Shown: positions 32,791 through 42,098 of the stretch, one piece after another | Layout: each line of letters opens with the position of its first letter | Position numbering within the stretch: the stretch's first letter is position 1 | Source of the DNA: UMGS1696 sp964621755 | GTDB taxonomy: Bacteria > Bacillota > Clostridia > Oscillospirales > CAG-272 | Assembly (NCBI GenBank): GCA_964621755.1 | Contig: CAZUPI010000007.1 | Coordinates: 1 to 64,000 of the forward strand | Direction: 5' to 3' | DNA length: 64,000 bases | The notes under the pieces: model-generated | What the model was told of the DNA's origin: nothing | The model's database searches: none | The model's input: the letters and a program-made list of their open reading frames with translations, nothing else | Translations under genes and position numbers: made by a program

Positions 32791-34745
32791 CAGCGAACAC
32801 GCTCTCCATTCGGGGTTTCAGGGTCAAGGAATACTACGCGGACGGTTTCCTCACCTGAAGCCAGAATCATGCCGTTGGACTCGATGCCGCAGAGAACTGC
32901 CGGTTTGAGGTTCGATACCACGATAATCTTCTTGCCGACAAGTGCTTCCGGTTCGTAGTACTTCGCGATACCGGACACGACTGTGCGCTCCTCCCATCCG
33001 AGGTCGACGGTCAATTTGAGGAGTTTCTTCGCCTTCGGAACCTTTTCACAGGCTTTGATTTCTGCGGTGCGGAGGTCGACGTTCATAAAGTCGTCAATCC
33101 CAATCTGCGCGACTCCCTCCGGTTTCTCGACCGAGGGTTTATTCGCCTTAGCAGCCTCCTCCTCTCCTTCTTTCTTTGAAGCTTCGATTTCTGCCATGAA
33201 CTTCGCTTCGTCGATTCTCTGGAACAAGGGAGCGGCTTCGCAGACTGTCTTACCGGATTCGAGTCCGCCGAAAGTAAAGATGGAATCAAAATCGCGGACG
33301 TCGGAGTTAATTTCCGCGAAAATGGTGTCGGAGGTAGCCGGAATTAGGGACTGGAGCATGACCGCGCCGATGCGGATAACTTCGAGAAGGTTGTAAATTA
33401 CGGTGCGCAGTCTCGGCAGGGTGTCTTCCGATTTGGCAAGCGTCCACGGCGTTGTCTCGTCGATATACTTGTTAGCGCGGCGGAGCATGGTGAAAACTTC
33501 GGCGCAGGCATCCGCGATATGGAGAGAATCCATATTTTCGACATATGCCTTAACAGCAGCGGAAGCAGCAGCTTTCAGTTCGTCGTCGGTACCTTCTTCC
33601 TCACCGGGGGCAGGGATAACGCCGTCGAAGTACTTTTTGGTCATGGCGACGGTGCGGTTGACAAGGTTGCCGAGGTTGTTAGCAAGGTCTGTATTATAGC
33701 GGTTGATGATGGCCTCGTAAGTGATGGAGCCATCGGACGCATAAGGCATTTCGGAGAGAGCATAGTAGCGCACGCCGTCGACGGTGAACTTTTTGGCGAG
33801 GTCATCGGCATAGATAACGTTGCCGCGGGACTTGGACATTTTATCGGCGCCAAAGTTGAACCACGGATGGCCGAACACTTTTTTCGGCAGAGACAAGTCA
33901 AGAGACATAAGGAAGATGGGCCAGTAAATGGAGTGGAAGCGGACGATATCCTTACCAATCATGTGGATATCGGCAGGCCAATATTTTTGGAAGGATTCCG
34001 GTTGTACTTCATTATCAGGGTCGTAGCCGAGCGCGGTGATATAGTTTGACAGCGCATCGAGCCAGACGTAGGTGACGTGCTTATCGTCGAAGTCAACGGG
34101 GATACCCCACTTGAAGCTGGTTCTGGAGACGCACAGGTCCTGAAGCCCCGGCTTGAGGAAGTTGTTCACCATCTCTTTACGGCGGGATTCAGGCTCTATA
34201 AAGTCGGGATTTTCCTCGATATATTTTATTAAGCGGTCCGCGTACTTGCTCATTTTGAAGTAGTAGGCCTCTTCTTTTGTCAGCTGTACTTCACGGCCGC
34301 AGTCGGGACACTTGCCGTCCTTGAGCTGAGTTTCGGTGAAGAAAGACTCACACGGTGTACAGTACCACCCTTCATAGTGTCCTTTATAGATGTCGCCTTT
34401 TTCATACATTTTGCGGAAGATGTGCGCGACAGCCTTCTCATGATAGTCATCGGTTGTGCGGATAAAGTGGTCATAACTGATGTTCATGAGGTCCCAGATT
34501 GCGCGAATCTGGCCGGCGATGTTATCGACATACTGCTTCGGCGTGATACCGGCTTCGTTTGCCTTATTCTCGATTTTCTGCCCATGCTCGTCGGTTCCGG
34601 TACAGAAGAAAACATCAAATCCGCGCTGTCTCTTATATCGCGCGATAGCATCGGTTGCAATAATCTCATAGGTATTTCCAATATGCGGCTTTGTAGAAGC
34701 ATACGCAATCGCAGTTGTTATATAGAATTTTTCTTTTTCAGCCAT
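32790..34745 (-). CDS. metG: Methionyl-tRNA synthetase
   Basis: 651 residues with AAGGAGA before ATG. Class I motifs: AYASTKPHIGNTYE (HIGH), zinc knuckle CTPCESFF...CPDCGRE, and KMSKSRGN (KMSKS). The C-terminal tRNA-binding domain (about 550-651: IGIDDFMNVDLRTAEIKACE, then GKKIIVVSNLKPA) is present, so it is the long, dimeric type. Charges tRNA-Met with methionine. First gene of metG-tatD-radical SAM. Confidence 0.98.
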   Translation of the reverse strand: MAEKEKFYITTAIAYASTKPHIGNTYEIIATDAIARYKRQRGFDVFFCTGTDEHGQKIENKANEAGITPKQYVDNIAGQIRAIWDLMNISYDHFIRTTDDYHEKAVAHIFRKMYEKGDIYKGHYEGWYCTPCESFFTETQLKDGKCPDCGREVQLTKEEAYYFKMSKYADRLIKYIEENPDFIEPESRRKEMVNNFLKPGLQDLCVSRTSFKWGIPVDFDDKHVTYVWLDALSNYITALGYDPDNEVQPESFQKYWPADIHMIGKDIVRFHSIYWPIFLMSLDLSLPKKVFGHPWFNFGADKMSKSRGNVIYADDLAKKFTVDGVRYYALSEMPYASDGSITYEAIINRYNTDLANNLGNLVNRTVAMTKKYFDGVIPAPGEEEGTDDELKAAASAAVKAYVENMDSLHIADACAEVFTMLRRANKYIDETTPWTLAKSEDTLPRLRTVIYNLLEVIRIGAVMLQSLIPATSDTIFAEINSDVRDFDSIFTFGGLESGKTVCEAAPLFQRIDEAKFMAEIEASKKEGEEEAAKANKPSVEKPEGVAQIGIDDFMNVDLRTAEIKACEKVPKAKKLLKLTVDLGWEERTVVSGIAKYYEPEALVGKKIIVVSNLKPAVLCGIESNGMILASGEETVRVVFLDPETPNGERVR

Positions 34746-34822
34746 AATGCTCTCCTTGTTTGGTTTGTATTTGGGAACAGGATAGAATTTTAAAAATCAC
34801 ACATGCTGTCCCCTTCCGTTCA

Positions 34823-35971
34823 TTATATTTTCTCTCCGTTGACCCATACTGATTGAATCGTTGGGGCTTTTTTATCATTTATCATGAGGAAGTCCGCGCG
34901 GTGATTGGGGGCAATGCTGCCGCATGTGCCGGCGATTCCGACCATAGATGCGGGGTTGGAGGTTGCGCAGGGGAGGGCTTCCTCAAGTGATTTGCCGGTG
35001 AATTTCATAAAGTTACAGAGAGCAGTGAAAAGGTCGAGAGTACTGCCTGCGAGGGCGCCTTCGACGGTTACTGCGCGTCCATTTTTCACAATTACGGGCA
35101 GACCGGCTATGGAGTACTCGCCGTCGGCGCATCCTGCCGCTTCCATGGAGTCTGTTATCAGGACGAGGCGGTCGGCGGGCTTAGCGCGGCTTGCGAGCGC
35201 TATCATCGCGGGATGGGAATGTTCACCGTCGCAAATCAACTCAGTGTAGGCGCTGTCGCACATCAGAGACGCTATCATGTTGCCCGGCTCCCTGTGATGG
35301 ATGGGGCGCATGGCGTTAAAGGTGTGCGTAAATGAGGTCACTCCCCATTTCACGGCGTTCATCGCTTCCTCAAAGGTAGCGTTACTGTGCGCCATACCGC
35401 AGGTTGCGCCAAGCGCTTTGGCGGTGCGGACAAATGTTTCGCCTCCCTCAAGTTCACACGCAGATGAAACGTGAACAGGGAGTGGAAGCATTCGCATAAT
35501 CAACCCCTTGAGCTCCTCGGAGTTGAGAGGGAACAGCAGATTTTCCGCGTGGGCGCCGCGTCGGCTGGGGTTGAGGTAGCGTCCCTCGAGGTGGATGCCG
35601 GCGATGGTTGCCATGCTGGGCTCCGGCGTACGATTTTTGTTGATTGCTTCGATTGACGAAACAAGACTATCGTACTCTGCGGATGCAAGCGTTGCCATAA
35701 TGGTAGTGGTTCCCGCAGCGGCATACGATTTCCTAAGTGCACGGCAGTCCTCTTCGTTTGCAAAGTTAAAGTCGTGACGGGTGCGTCCGTGCGTATGCAC
35801 ATCCACCAGTCCAGGCAGAATGTAAAGCCCGGTGCAGTCGACGGTAGGCATTGGCTCGTTTCCACGGTAATCGGTATCTGTTATCACACCGTCTTTTACG
35901 AGAATATCGGTTTTCACAAATTTACGCAGGTCGGTCGAGTAGACGAGCCCGCCGGAAAATACAGTATACAT
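34823..35971 (-). CDS. nagA: N-acetylglucosamine-6-phosphate deacetylase
   Basis: 382 residues after GGGAGC. Amidohydrolase with PGLVDVHTHGRTRHDF, the metal Glu in GIHLEGRYLNPSRRGAH, SHSNATFEEA region (AHSNATFEEAMNAVKWGVTS), ICDGEHSHPA and the catalytic Asp in LITDSMEAAG. It releases acetate from GlcNAc-6-P in amino-sugar breakdown or wall recycling. No nagB is adjacent; with the sulfatase nearby, mucin sugar use is likely. Confidence 0.95.
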   Translation of the reverse strand: MYTVFSGGLVYSTDLRKFVKTDILVKDGVITDTDYRGNEPMPTVDCTGLYILPGLVDVHTHGRTRHDFNFANEEDCRALRKSYAAAGTTTIMATLASAEYDSLVSSIEAINKNRTPEPSMATIAGIHLEGRYLNPSRRGAHAENLLFPLNSEELKGLIMRMLPLPVHVSSACELEGGETFVRTAKALGATCGMAHSNATFEEAMNAVKWGVTSFTHTFNAMRPIHHREPGNMIASLMCDSAYTELICDGEHSHPAMIALASRAKPADRLVLITDSMEAAGCADGEYSIAGLPVIVKNGRAVTVEGALAGSTLDLFTALCNFMKFTGKSLEEALPCATSNPASMVGIAGTCGSIAPNHRADFLMINDKKAPTIQSVWVNGEKI

Positions 35972-36282
35972 TACAGCTCCCTCGTTTTTACATAGTATAA
36001 ATTTTCCTATTTTGTATTATTACATTATAACAGAAAAACGTCCCATTTACAAGACGTTTTTACTATGCGTTTTATACAGGAATTGAAAAAATATATAGTT
36101 TCAAAGTGGAATAATTGTCCAAAAACTCATAAAACTCGTTCAAAAATTTTCGTGAAATAATGTTCTGCGCCCCAAACAAACATACTTTTATACTTCATTT
36201 TACGAACATATGAACAGCTTAAAAAGTTTTAAAGAGGGGACACTTTCTCAAAAGTGTCCCCAACATTCTCATGTAAAAAGAG
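35972..36282. other. Intergenic region, AT-rich, with a palindrome
   Basis: Promoter region of nagA plus the end of the sulfatase gene. A palindrome at 36236-36261 (GGGGACACTTT, 4 bases, AAAGTGTCCCC) lies past the sulfatase stop. No gene seen. Confidence 0.65.
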
Positions 36283-37638
36283 TCATATTCCCATCCCGCA
36301 TTGCCATTCGACCCAGCCGGAGGCAAAGGGGTCGCTGCGGCGTTTGAGTTCGGCGATGAGGGTCTTGCCCAGTTCACGCATGATGTCTTTGTAGCGGGGG
36401 TCGGAAGCGAGATTATGAAGCTCACCTGGGTCGGAGGCGAGGTCGTAGAATTCGTCCATATCGGTGAGATTCCAGATGTATTTGTATTTTTCTGTACGGA
36501 TGCCGCGCTGGGTGAACAGGCCAAACTGCTGACCATTTGATGTGAAGACCGCAAAGTCGGGAGTTTCTGTACCGTCGGTGTAGTCTGTGACGGGTCGACC
36601 GTGGCGGGGGCTTTCGGGAGTCAGACCTGCGAGCTTTTCGACCGTCGGGGCGATATCGAGCGTATTGCAGCAGAATTTATCGATGACACCACGTCCGAGC
36701 GCGGGGTGACGTACTACGAACGGCACGTGTACAACATCGTCATATAGGATGTAGTGCTTGTCCATCATGCCGTGACTGCCGCATGTGTCACCGTGGTCCG
36801 CGGTTAGGAGGATGAGAGTGTTGTCGTACTCGCCGGTCGCACGGAGGGCGTCGATGATCTGACCGATTGCCGCGTCGGTCTGCGATATCATGCCGAAATA
36901 GCGCGCGACTGTGGGGGCGAAATCCTCCCATTTTTTATTTTCAAGGTGCCAGTTTTCGATTTGCTTCTTCTGGATGTAGGGCTTGTTTTCGAAGGTGTCG
37001 CCGAAGCCGCTCCATGGGGTCATGTCCTCCGCTTTGTACATGGTATCGAAGGGGGCGGAAGGGCGGCACGGCAGGTGCGGGTCGGTGATGTCGACCCAGA
37101 GGTGCCACGGTTCACCCGCGTTTTCGCGAATGAAGTCGGCGGCGGAGCGGCAGATGCGATAGGTTTTGGTATCCTCGAAGGCAATCGGATTGGACGCACC
37201 GAACCAGCCGCCATCGTATTGGATGCTGCCATATTTTTCGTTTATCTCACGGGCGTACGCGCCGCCATCGAAGATTGTCTCGTAGCCGAAGGCGTTTTCA
37301 TTGCCGAGTGGGGAGGCATCCCAGTGACCAGCAAAGGCGCATTTCCAGCCATTCTCGTGCAGTTCCGACACCCATGTGGGCTTTGTGGGGTCCGCACCGT
37401 TTGTCTTGATAAAGTTATAGTTGAACAGCGCGCCGATGGAGTCAGGCTGGACGCCGGTGAGCATCGATTGACGAGACGGCGCACATACGGGAAGGGGAGA
37501 GTAGGCATTTCGGAAGTATAAGCCGTCAGCGGCAAGGGCATCCATTACGGGGGTCTTGACCGGATAGACGCCAGAGAAGCCGACTGAGTCATAGCGAAGC
37601 TGGTCGCAGACGATGAGGAGAATATTTGGTTTTGACAT
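36283..37638 (-). CDS. Type I sulfatase, likely glycan sulfatase
   Basis: 451 residues, no signal peptide seen, so probably cytoplasmic. Alkaline-phosphatase superfamily: metal ligands in CDQLRYDSVG, sulfatase signature CAPSRQSMLTG (Cys to be converted to formylglycine by an anaerobic radical-SAM maturase), DITDPHLPCRP, TADHGDTCGSHG and KYKYIWNL. No maturase gene is in the window. Substrate unknown, but nagA next door points to sulfated GlcNAc-containing glycans such as mucin. Confidence 0.92.
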   Translation of the reverse strand: MSKPNILLIVCDQLRYDSVGFSGVYPVKTPVMDALAADGLYFRNAYSPLPVCAPSRQSMLTGVQPDSIGALFNYNFIKTNGADPTKPTWVSELHENGWKCAFAGHWDASPLGNENAFGYETIFDGGAYAREINEKYGSIQYDGGWFGASNPIAFEDTKTYRICRSAADFIRENAGEPWHLWVDITDPHLPCRPSAPFDTMYKAEDMTPWSGFGDTFENKPYIQKKQIENWHLENKKWEDFAPTVARYFGMISQTDAAIGQIIDALRATGEYDNTLILLTADHGDTCGSHGMMDKHYILYDDVVHVPFVVRHPALGRGVIDKFCCNTLDIAPTVEKLAGLTPESPRHGRPVTDYTDGTETPDFAVFTSNGQQFGLFTQRGIRTEKYKYIWNLTDMDEFYDLASDPGELHNLASDPRYKDIMRELGKTLIAELKRRSDPFASGWVEWQCGMGI

Positions 37639-37771
37639 AACGGTACCTCATAAAATTTGCTATAGTTTGTATTAAGGAATACGGAGAAAAACCCCTTTCA
37701 ACCCTTTTGGTCAGGGAGCAGCTTTTGCACCGACTTTGTTGCTATAACAGATTGAAAACTTTTGAAGGGGT

Positions 37772-37802
37772 TTGGGGAAACTTTTTTCAAAAGTTTCCCC
37801 AA
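37772..37802. terminator. Palindrome past the TIM-barrel isomerase gene
   Basis: TTGGGGAAACTTTT, TTC, AAAAGTTTCCCCAA. Past the stop of the leftward gene; T-tract inside the stem. Confidence 0.7.
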
Positions 37803-37852
37803 GTCGTATTCCCAAGTCGTCATATTCCCAAAGACGTATCCTGCATCCTCTA

Positions 37853-38770
37853 TCAGGAATTCTCAAGAATATATCGCGCGGCAGCCATGCCAGATTCGCT
37901 GCCGATTTTACCGTCTTCCATGCCCTCGAATTCGATGGAGATATAGCCATTGTAGCCTGCGTCACGGATGAAGCCGAGGGAAGCCCATACGTCGAGGTCA
38001 CCCTGCGCGAGGATGGAGCCGCGGAGCATGTATTCGCCGGAATTTGAGGAGAACCAGCAACCGGAGTCGCAACGGAAGAGTCCGCCGTTTCCGGTGAGAC
38101 GGTCGGCGCGCCGAATGTAGAAGTCTTTGAGATGGACCATTTTTGCGTACGGAGCGCACTTTTTGACCGCAACGGTGCAGTTTTCGTCGACGCAGGCGAA
38201 GTTTCCGGTGTCGAGAAGAAGGCCGAAGTTGTCGCGACCGACCGCTTCGATGAGACGGATGACGCGGTCAGAGCCGTTGATAAAGAATCCGTGGTTTTCA
38301 ACGAGAGTTGTGATGCCATACTGTGCGGCATAGTCAGCGAGTTCGCGGCAGCACTCGACGGCAATCGGGAACTCGCGCTCAAAGGCAGTGGGGGTGTTGG
38401 ATTCGAGAGGACGGCGGAAAGAGGAGATGTCATGACGCATACGCGGGAGACCGAGCTTTGCGGCAACATCGATGTGGCGCTTCAGACGCTCGACTTCCGC
38501 ACGGCGCTCGCTTTCGTCCTGCTTGAGAAGGTCGCCAAGAACGGCATAGTCGGAGAGGGGAAGGTCGATTTCACGAGAGAGGCTCTTGATGCCGGCGATG
38601 AGGGCTTCGTTGAACTCGCCGGTCTGGTCGTCGTGCAGCGTGAAGCCGAAGGGGACAAGTTCGATGTGTTCCGCACCCTTTTCTTTTGCAAAACGCATCA
38701 CCTCAAGCACCGACATTTCGCCGCCGCAGATGTAGTTGTTCATGCTATAGCTGGTAAGACCGATTTTCAT
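37853..38770 (-). CDS. Sugar phosphate isomerase/epimerase-like TIM barrel
   Basis: 305 residues from the ATG after AAAGGAAA; an upstream in-frame ATG lacks a ribosome site. Xylose-isomerase-like AP endonuclease 2 fold: IGLTSYSMNN, GAEHIELVPFGF, TTLVENHGFFINGSDRVIRL, FGLLLDTGNF (metal Glu and Asp), MVHLKDFY and GYNGYISIEFEG. Members isomerise or epimerise sugars and inositols. Lies between the sulfatase and rsmI on the same strand; substrate unknown. Confidence 0.85.
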   Translation of the reverse strand: MKIGLTSYSMNNYICGGEMSVLEVMRFAKEKGAEHIELVPFGFTLHDDQTGEFNEALIAGIKSLSREIDLPLSDYAVLGDLLKQDESERRAEVERLKRHIDVAAKLGLPRMRHDISSFRRPLESNTPTAFEREFPIAVECCRELADYAAQYGITTLVENHGFFINGSDRVIRLIEAVGRDNFGLLLDTGNFACVDENCTVAVKKCAPYAKMVHLKDFYIRRADRLTGNGGLFRCDSGCWFSSNSGEYMLRGSILAQGDLDVWASLGFIRDAGYNGYISIEFEGMEDGKIGSESGMAAARYILENS

Positions 38771-38851
38771 TTTATAGTTTCCTTTCGTTGGTTGAATTAT
38801 CATTGTATGGTTATGTATATAGTTGCGGGGTCCCTTCTTTTCCCAAGGCTA

Positions 38852-39730
38852 TCAGTCGTGATTAACAAGGGTGTAGACTTCATTTTTGGGGATGCCGCGG
38901 AGTTTTGCAACGGTTTTGACAGCTTCCATTTTTGACATGCCGCTGTCGATGAGGGAGGTTACGTGTGTGAGGATATCTTCGGGATAATCCGGAACTTGGG
39001 CTTCGGGCTTTGCACCGGCTACGACTAAGACGTACTCGCCGCGCGGTTCTTTTCCTTCATATAATTTTATTGCTTCTGCGATGGTTGTGCGGCAGACTTC
39101 CTCATTCAGTTTTGTGATTTCACGGCAGAGGGAGATTTCGCGATCGCCGAAGTATTGGAGAAGGTCGGCGAGGGTTGTGCGAAGCTTATGAGGCGCTTCG
39201 TAGAGAATCATGGTGCGGGGCTCAGTGGAGAGCTCTATGAGGCGGTCGCGGCGTTCGCTCTTCGCGGTGCTGAGGAATCCCTCGAACGCGAAGCGTCCGG
39301 TTGGGAGTCCCGACAGGGTGAGAGCTGTGACTGCGGCACAGCAGCCGGGGATACTCGTGACACGGACACCGCGTTCGGCGCACAGTTTTACGATATCCTC
39401 TCCGGGATCGCTGATAGCGGGCGTTCCGGCATCCGTAAGGAGAGCGCATGATTCGCCGCCCTCGATCCGATTTACGATAATCTCACCGCGCTCGCGCTTA
39501 TTATGCTCAAAATAGCTTATCATCGGTTTTGAGATTCCGAATCGCGACAGCATCAGCCCCGTATTGCGTGTATCCTCAGCGGCAACAAAATCTACCTCAG
39601 ACAGAACCTTCAGCGCACGCTCTGATATGTCAGCCAGATTTCCAATCGGAGTTGCCACAAGATACAGCACACCGCCTTCAACCGCATTTTTCTCAACTCG
39701 CGACACATTCCGTTTCTTCTGACAACTCAT
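38852..39730 (-). CDS. rsmI: 16S rRNA C1402 ribose 2'-O-methyltransferase
   Basis: 292 residues from ATG after GAAGGAAGAG. Tetrapyrrole-methylase fold: LYLVATPIGNLADISERALK, AEDTRNTGLML, LTDAGTPAISDPG, VTSIPGCCAAVTALTLSGLP, ILYEAPHKLRTTL and GEYVLVVAG. Uses SAM to methylate C1402 in the ribosomal P site. The C-terminal helical tail (SKMEAVKTVAKLRGIPKNEV) is complete. Downstream of the tRNA methyltransferase, as in many Firmicutes. Confidence 0.97.
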   Translation of the reverse strand: MSCQKKRNVSRVEKNAVEGGVLYLVATPIGNLADISERALKVLSEVDFVAAEDTRNTGLMLSRFGISKPMISYFEHNKRERGEIIVNRIEGGESCALLTDAGTPAISDPGEDIVKLCAERGVRVTSIPGCCAAVTALTLSGLPTGRFAFEGFLSTAKSERRDRLIELSTEPRTMILYEAPHKLRTTLADLLQYFGDREISLCREITKLNEEVCRTTIAEAIKLYEGKEPRGEYVLVVAGAKPEAQVPDYPEDILTHVTSLIDSGMSKMEAVKTVAKLRGIPKNEVYTLVNHD

Positions 39731-39813
39731 TTTATTCTCTTCCTTCTTTGATTTTTTGTTTATACATGGAGAGCCGCCCCTGAGACGGTTCATGAGAGAT
39801 GAAAAGTTTTTGG

Positions 39814-39845
39814 GCAAGGGAGCTTTTTTCAAAAAGTCCCCTTGC
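39814..39845. terminator. Palindrome past the tRNA methyltransferase gene
   Basis: GCAAGGGAGCTTTTTT...AAAAAGTCCCCTTGC with one mismatch; ends 4 bases before the stop codon of the leftward gene. Confidence 0.6.
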
Positions 39846-39848
39846 GCA

Positions 39849-40616
39849 TTAAAATAAATGCTCCATAGAAAAATCGTTATAAACTTGATGCATGTCGGGG
39901 GTATAGTGGCGGGTGGATTTATTGGGATAGATGATGAGTGGGCGGGAGATGTGGAGGGTAGAGGAGGCCCCTTTTTTAGCTTCGGTTAGGACGAGACAGG
40001 GTTTGTCTGTAGGGGTGGGGTATACGAAAATGGCGCGCTTTGGCTCAAGAGAATTTGCACGCATGGCGCATATCAGGTCGGCAAAGCGGTCTGGACGATA
40101 GACGGTTGTAAAGTATCCACCCCATTTGAGAAGGCGTCCTGCCGCGGCGCAGAAGTCGGCGATGGTTCCGTTTTCTTCACGACGCGCGGTGTTCATTTCG
40201 GAAGTAGCATTCGTTTTTCCGCTGTCAGTTTTCATGTACGGGGGATTTGAGAGGACTGCGGCGACTTCTCCGCCGAAGGAGGCGGGAGAGAGTGTACGGA
40301 TGTCGGCGCAGAAGGAGTGAACGCGTTCGGAGAGAGCGTTTAAGGCAGCATTGCGAGCGATGAGGTCCGCAAAATAAGGTTGGATTTCGGCAGCGTGGAT
40401 TTGAGCGAATTTTTCGCGTGACGCTGCGAGGAGGGAAACGACGCCTGTTCCGCCGCCAAGTTCGATGCAGGTCTCGTGCGGCGCGGGTCTTGCGAATGCC
40501 GCAAGAAGGTAGCTGTCGGTCCCGAAGGTAAGGCCGCTTTTGGACTGGATGAGGGAGAGGGACTCGTTGATTTCGTCCAGCCGTTCGTTGGCGGGGTTAT
40601 ATGGAATGTTGTTCAC
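39849..40616 (-). CDS. TrmN6/YfiC-like tRNA(Val) adenine-N6 methyltransferase
   Basis: 255 residues after AGGAGAATC. Small Rossmann methyltransferase with the SAM loop CIELGGGTGVVSLLAA and the catalytic NPPY in VLSNPPYMKTDSGKTN, matching the YabB/TrmN6 group that methylates A37 of tRNA-Val. The order here, followed by rsmI, is the same as yabB-yabC in Bacillus. The substrate is by family analogy. Confidence 0.88.
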   Translation of the reverse strand: MNNIPYNPANERLDEINESLSLIQSKSGLTFGTDSYLLAAFARPAPHETCIELGGGTGVVSLLAASREKFAQIHAAEIQPYFADLIARNAALNALSERVHSFCADIRTLSPASFGGEVAAVLSNPPYMKTDSGKTNATSEMNTARREENGTIADFCAAAGRLLKWGGYFTTVYRPDRFADLICAMRANSLEPKRAIFVYPTPTDKPCLVLTEAKKGASSTLHISRPLIIYPNKSTRHYTPDMHQVYNDFSMEHLF

Positions 40617-40912
40617 ATGATTCTCCTGATTCAGGTGTTTACGCGGATTTCACGGCAAGGGATGGCTTTGCGGGAGACGCCGTTTTTGTCGGGATAATAT
40701 AAAATCACTGTAAAACATGAGGGCGACATGGTCATCAAGAGGGAGAATTTGCGGATTGCCGCCCGCGCCGTCCCATTCATGAAAGATTGGGTTTGTCATG
40801 GGAATATTGGCCGTTTTCGGGGTTGATGTGTCCTTCTCTGGGAACGGCAAAGGGGAGACTGACGTCTCCCCTTGTGTTATGTTATGAATTGCCGATTATG
40901 TCCGTATCTGAA
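40617..40912. other. Intergenic stretch with ferredoxin terminator
   Basis: A hairpin AAGGGGAGAC, TGAC, GTCTCCCCTT (40850-40873) follows the ferredoxin. Short frames on the minus strand here have no ribosome site and no recognisable product, so I call no gene. Confidence 0.6.
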
Positions 40913-41086
40913 TTATTCTTCAGGTTGGGGAGCGTCAACGGGACATACACCCGCGCAGGCACCGCATTCGAGACATTCGTCGGGATTGATAACGTACTTA
41001 CCGTCCTTTTCGGTAATACATTCTACAGGACATTCAGCAGCGCAGGAACCGCAGCCGATGCAGTCATCACCAATTTTGTAAGCCAT
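40913..41086 (-). CDS. 2[4Fe-4S] ferredoxin
   Basis: 57 residues, starting MAYKIGDDCIGCGSCAAECP and ending DAPQPEE, with GGAGGTG before ATG. Two CxxCxxCxxxCP clusters (CIGCGSCAAECP and CLECGACAGVCP) make a classic clostridial-type ferredoxin that shuttles electrons between pyruvate:ferredoxin oxidoreductase, hydrogenase, Rnf and similar enzymes. Too short for common ORF length cut-offs. It has its own promoter region and terminator, so it is probably a highly expressed single gene. Confidence 0.97.
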   Translation of the reverse strand: MAYKIGDDCIGCGSCAAECPVECITEKDGKYVINPDECLECGACAGVCPVDAPQPEE

Positions 41087-41207
41087 TCTGAAAACACCTC
41101 CGTTTCAAGATACCTTATTCTATCATATCTTTGACGTAAATTAAATAGGTTTTCGAAAAAAATTTAAAAAAATTTATTGTAAATACAACTATTTTTTATA
41201 ATTCAAC

Positions 41208-42059
41208 TTACGATTCGTGCTTCCCCACTTTTAATACCGTGACGTCATCGCGGTGATACGGCTTAACGCCGTCCTCCAGCTTTACTTTAATAAAGCCTGT
41301 CAGCGGGCTGATTTCCGTTACTACGCCGATTCCGTCTGCTGTCTTAACCGTGGAATCGACCGGCGGGGTTTTCGCGATTTCCTCCTCATAGGTTTCGTGC
41401 TCGTACCGCAGGCAGCACATGAGTCTACCGCATGTCCCCGAGATTTTGGATGAGTTCAGGGAGAGGTTCTGTTCTTTTGCCATTTTTATGGACACTTGTA
41501 CAAAATCCGATAAGAAGCTGCAGCAGCAGAACGGTCTGCCGCAGACACCGAGTCCGCCCATCATTTTTGCCTCATCGCGGATACCGATCTGGCGGAGTTC
41601 GATTCTGGTGCGGAACACGGACGCGAGGTCTTTGACGAGGTCGCGGAAGTCCACACGGTTTTCAGAGGCGAAGTAGAACAGGAGCTTGCTGTTATCGAAG
41701 GTGTATTCTGCTTCAATCAGCTTCATGTCGAGGTTATGTTCGGCGGTCTTTGTATGCCAAACTGCAAAGGCTTCCGCTTCGAGCTGCTTGTTATGCTCAT
41801 AATGCGCCTTATCCTCGTCGGTTGCCACGCGAATCACAGGGCGGAGGGGCGGCACGATTTTGGAGGTCGGTACGTATTGATTTCCGGATGCGACAAAGCC
41901 GAATTCGATGCCGCGTGCGGTTTCGACGATGACGTTATCGCCGGAATCGACGTGGAATCCAACTGGGTCGAAGTAGTAGACTTTGCCTGCGTTGCGGAAG
42001 CGGACGCTGACGATTTCAGTCGTATCGTTGGTAATTTCGGGTATGGTTTCGTTGTTCAT
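41208..42059 (-). CDS. ricT: PSP1-domain protein RicT (YaaT)
   Basis: 283 residues. PSP1 domain with VRFRNAGKVYYFDP at the start, VDFRDLVKDLASVFRTRIEL, then Cys-rich signatures GVCGRPFCCCSFL and GTCGRLMCCLRYE that hold Fe-S clusters in the Y-complex (RicAFT). That complex aids RNase Y-dependent mRNA maturation and, in Bacillus, sporulation and competence. It follows holB by 39 bases, the standard Firmicute arrangement. Confidence 0.95.
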   Translation of the reverse strand: MNNETIPEITNDTTEIVSVRFRNAGKVYYFDPVGFHVDSGDNVIVETARGIEFGFVASGNQYVPTSKIVPPLRPVIRVATDEDKAHYEHNKQLEAEAFAVWHTKTAEHNLDMKLIEAEYTFDNSKLLFYFASENRVDFRDLVKDLASVFRTRIELRQIGIRDEAKMMGGLGVCGRPFCCCSFLSDFVQVSIKMAKEQNLSLNSSKISGTCGRLMCCLRYEHETYEEEIAKTPPVDSTVKTADGIGVVTEISPLTGFIKVKLEDGVKPYHRDDVTVLKVGKHES

Positions 42060-42098
42060 CTATTATTTTCTCCGTTTATTTCGGTTTCAGATTTATTT

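Noticed and set aside
40650..40850. 66-codon leftward frame after the ferredoxin
   Set aside because: No ribosome site, starts inside the ferredoxin terminator region, and no recognisable product.
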